Source: Oleiagrimonas sp963747595
GTDB taxonomy: Bacteria > Pseudomonadota > Gammaproteobacteria > Xanthomonadales > Rhodanobacteraceae
Length of the DNA stretch: 64,000 bases
Assembly (NCBI GenBank): GCA_963747595.1
Contig: CAVVFO010000002.1
Coordinates: 1,116,001-1,180,000 of the forward strand
Direction: 5' to 3'
Made by a program: the position numbers and the translations under genes. The notes below the pieces were generated by a model. That model made no database searches, was not told the DNA's origin, and saw only the letters and a list, made by a program, of their open reading frames with translations. Below, piece by piece: positions 61,944 through 64,000 of the stretch; position 1 is the first letter of the stretch; each line of letters starts with the position of its first letter.

Positions 61944-63086
61944 ATGGCCGAGAACGACGATCAGGAAAAAACCGAACAGGCGTCAGAAAAACGTCTGCGC
62001 GAATCGCGCGAGAAAGGCGAGGTTGCCAGTTCCCGCGATCTGTCCGCGGCCCTGATCACCCTGATCGTCACGGCCACGCTGCTGTCGATGCACAGCTGGA
62101 TCGGAACACAGATGCGCCTGATCATGCGCGCCGGTCTGGTGCACTCGCGCCAGGCGCTGTTCGATGAATCCACCATGGGCCATACCCTGGCGACCACCGG
62201 TTTCCTGGCCCTGAAGATGCTGGCGCCGGTGCTTGGCGCTGCGCTGCTGGCGACTTTCATCGCGCCCGTGCTGATGGGCGGCTTCGTATTCAGCATCAAG
62301 GCGCTGGCACCCAAGCCGGAAAAGCTCAACCCGCTGGAAGGGCTGAAGAAGATGGTGTCCATGAACGGGCTGGTGGAGCTGGGCAAATCACTGCTGAAGG
62401 TGATTCTGGTCGGCGGCGTGCTGGCCCTGGTGCTGTGGCAGGCGCGCAGCCAGATCATGGGGTCACTGAGCGGCGACGTGCACGAGGGCATCGGCCGCAC
62501 CATGGGAGCGCTGGGCCATGCAGGCCTGATGTTTGCCGGCGCCCTGGGGCTGGTCGGACTGGTCGACGCCGGCTGGCAGAAATACAGCTTCGCCAAGAAA
62601 ATGCGCATGACCAAGCAGGAAGTGCGCGACGAACACAAGGAAACGGAGGGCAACCCGGAGCTCAAGGGCCACGTGCGCAGCATGCAGCAGCAGATGTCGC
62701 AGCGCCGCATGATGGAAGACATGCCCAGCGCCGACGTGGTGATCACCAATCCCACGCACTTCGCGGTGGCACTGCGCTACGACGAAAACGGCGACGGCGC
62801 ACCGCGCGTACTGGCCAAGGGGCTGGATGTGATGGCGCTGCAGATCCGCCAGATTGCCAAGGCGCACCACATTCCGCAGGTGGAAGTGCCGCCGTTGGCA
62901 CGCGCCTTGTATCACACCACGAAGATCGGCCGGGAAATCCCGGCATCGTTGTACGTGGCAGTGGCGCAGGTGCTGGCCTACGTGTACCGGCTGAACCTTG
63001 CCACATCCACGGATGCCGAGGCGCCCGAGCCGCCGAAACCCGACATCGACCCGTCCCTGATGGGTCCGTACCAAGGGAGCCTTTGA
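61944..63086 (+). CDS. flhB: Flagellar export switch protein FlhB
   Basis: 380 residues. The start MAENDDQEKTEQASEKRLRE, then four membrane helices, and the cytoplasmic domain with NPTH at residues 269-272, where FlhB self-cleaves to switch from rod/hook to filament export. The tail PPLARALYHTTKIGREIPAS is complete. It is followed by flhA after a 177-bp gap with no clear promoter. Confidence 0.96.
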   Translation: MAENDDQEKTEQASEKRLRESREKGEVASSRDLSAALITLIVTATLLSMHSWIGTQMRLIMRAGLVHSRQALFDESTMGHTLATTGFLALKMLAPVLGAALLATFIAPVLMGGFVFSIKALAPKPEKLNPLEGLKKMVSMNGLVELGKSLLKVILVGGVLALVLWQARSQIMGSLSGDVHEGIGRTMGALGHAGLMFAGALGLVGLVDAGWQKYSFAKKMRMTKQEVRDEHKETEGNPELKGHVRSMQQQMSQRRMMEDMPSADVVITNPTHFAVALRYDENGDGAPRVLAKGLDVMALQIRQIAKAHHIPQVEVPPLARALYHTTKIGREIPASLYVAVAQVLAYVYRLNLATSTDAEAPEPPKPDIDPSLMGPYQGSL

Positions 63087-63263
63087 ACAAGTGGATGCAG
63101 GCATCACGACACGCAAACGGTTCGCAGTGAATGGCGTGTGGCGCAGCCAGGGCCGGCTGCCCCGGCACGCGTGGCGTCGACAGCCGTTGAGCAGCACGCC
63201 GGCACATGCGGTGACGCCTGCCTCCACTGATTCGAAGTCCCCTGATCCAGGAGTCCCGAACTG

Positions 63264-64000
63264 ATGGCGACCAGCACGTTTTCCATGAGCAGTTTCATGC
63301 AGGCCGGGCGCCGCGGCATCGGTGCGCCGCTGGGCATGCTCATCGTGCTGGCGATGATCATGGTGCCGCTGCCGCCATTCATGCTGGACATCCTGTTCAG
63401 CTTCAACATCGCGCTGTCGCTGGTCATTCTGCTGGCGGTGGTCTACGTGATGCGACCGCTGGAATTCGCCGCATTCCCGACGGTGGTGCTGGGTGCGACA
63501 TTGCTGCGCCTGGCGCTGAACATCGCCTCCACGCGCGTGGTGCTGCTCAACGGCCATGCCGGTCCAGGCGCCGCGGGCAAGGTGATCCAGGCGTTCGGCG
63601 AATTCGTCATCGGCGGCAACTTCGCCGTGGGCCTGGTGGTGTTCTCCATTCTCACCATCATCAACTTCGTGGTGGTGACCAAAGGCGCCACGCGCGTCTC
63701 GGAGGTCACCGCACGCTTTACCCTGGACGCCATGCCCGGCAAGCAGATGGCCATCGACGCCGATCTCAACGCCGGTCTTTTGACGCAGGACCAGGCGCGT
63801 ACGCGGCGCGAGGAAGTGCGCCAGGAAGCGGACTTCTACGGCTCCATGGACGGTGCCTCGAAATTCGTGCGCGGCGATGCCACCGCCGGCATCCTGATCC
63901 TGCTGATAAACATCGTCGGCGGTTTTGCCGTGGGCGTGTTGCAGCATGGCCTGTCGGCCAGCCAGGCGGCGCATACCTACACCCTTCTGACCATCGGTGA
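63264..64000 (+). CDS. flhA: Flagellar export gate protein FlhA, 5' part
   Basis: The first 245 residues are present and the gene runs off the window. It has IGAPLGMLIVLAMIMVPLPP, DILFSFNIALSLVILLAVVY, TVVLGATLLRLALNIASTRV and the FHIPEP region with FTLDAMPGKQMAIDADLNAG, GLLTQDQARTRREEVRQEAD. The ATG at 63264 has CAGGAG 13 nt upstream. The large C-terminal cytoplasmic domain is not in the window. Confidence 0.95.
   Translation, partial: MATSTFSMSSFMQAGRRGIGAPLGMLIVLAMIMVPLPPFMLDILFSFNIALSLVILLAVVYVMRPLEFAAFPTVVLGATLLRLALNIASTRVVLLNGHAGPGAAGKVIQAFGEFVIGGNFAVGLVVFSILTIINFVVVTKGATRVSEVTARFTLDAMPGKQMAIDADLNAGLLTQDQARTRREEVRQEADFYGSMDGASKFVRGDATAGILILLINIVGGFAVGVLQHGLSASQAAHTYTLLTIG

Noticed and set aside
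63170..63215. Sigma-54 promoter before flhA (CGGCACATGCGGTGAC)
   Set aside because: It lacks the first T of TGGCAC and has GA instead of GC at -12; both key elements are imperfect.

Overview
The window is a GC-rich gammaproteobacterial chromosome segment. The aroA-pheA-serC block and the Pseudomonas-like flagellar order (fliC-fliD-fliS-fliT-fleQ-fleS-fleR-fliE to fliR-flhB-flhA, without flaG) suggest a member of the Xanthomonadales, probably Rhodanobacteraceae or a close relative. That placement is inferred from gene content and order, not from a search.

Layout. 1-8.2 kb is housekeeping: a partial glutathione S-transferase, a methylcitrate-cycle cluster (prpB, an unknown membrane protein, prpC), RNase T, an FmdB-type zinc ribbon, and serC-pheA-aroA. 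8.2-17.7 kb is a chemotaxis cluster on the minus strand in two units: STAS-cheY-cheA, and cheW-mcp-cheR-cheD-cheB-mcp-STAS. 17.8-25.4 kb holds accessory flagellar genes: a FliK-like/FlhB-like pair, a small secreted protein, flgM-flgN-EAL/HDOD, a soluble MCP-like protein with flgA, and cheV. 25.8-36.6 kb is the rod/hook operon flgBCDEFGHIJKL. 37.8-47.3 kb carries the filament genes (fliC, fliD, fliS, fliT), a PilZ-like protein, and the regulators fleQ, fleS and fleR. 48.9-64 kb carries the basal body, C-ring and export genes fliEFGHIJK, fliLMNOPQR, flhB and a truncated flhA.

Regulation can be read directly. Seven good sigma-54 sites (TGGCAC-N5-TTGC type) precede flgB, fliD, fleS, fliE, fliK, fliL and the mcp-flgA unit; an imperfect one precedes fleQ. 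Seven sigma-28 (FliA) sites (TAAAG...-N11-GCCGA...) precede fliC, cheV, the fliK-like pair, STAS-cheYA, the cheW operon, flgM and the small secreted protein. This fits a FleQ/RpoN to FleSR to FliA/FlgM hierarchy. rpoN, fliA, fleN and flhF are not in the window.

The mobile layer is the most interesting part. At least nine REP-like inverted-repeat elements sit between operons. Two of their groups flank a RAYT (REP-associated tyrosine transposase) gene broken by an in-frame stop. Two near-identical 1,324-bp IS110-family elements are each inserted at the same point of such a repeat, at a CT dinucleotide. The roughly 300-bp leader of each IS contains, in the order expected of an IS110 bridge RNA, short segments matching the left target, right target, left donor and right donor, with a small hairpin inside each loop. 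I read this as a reprogrammable bridge-RNA recombinase that uses the host REP repeats as its landing site.
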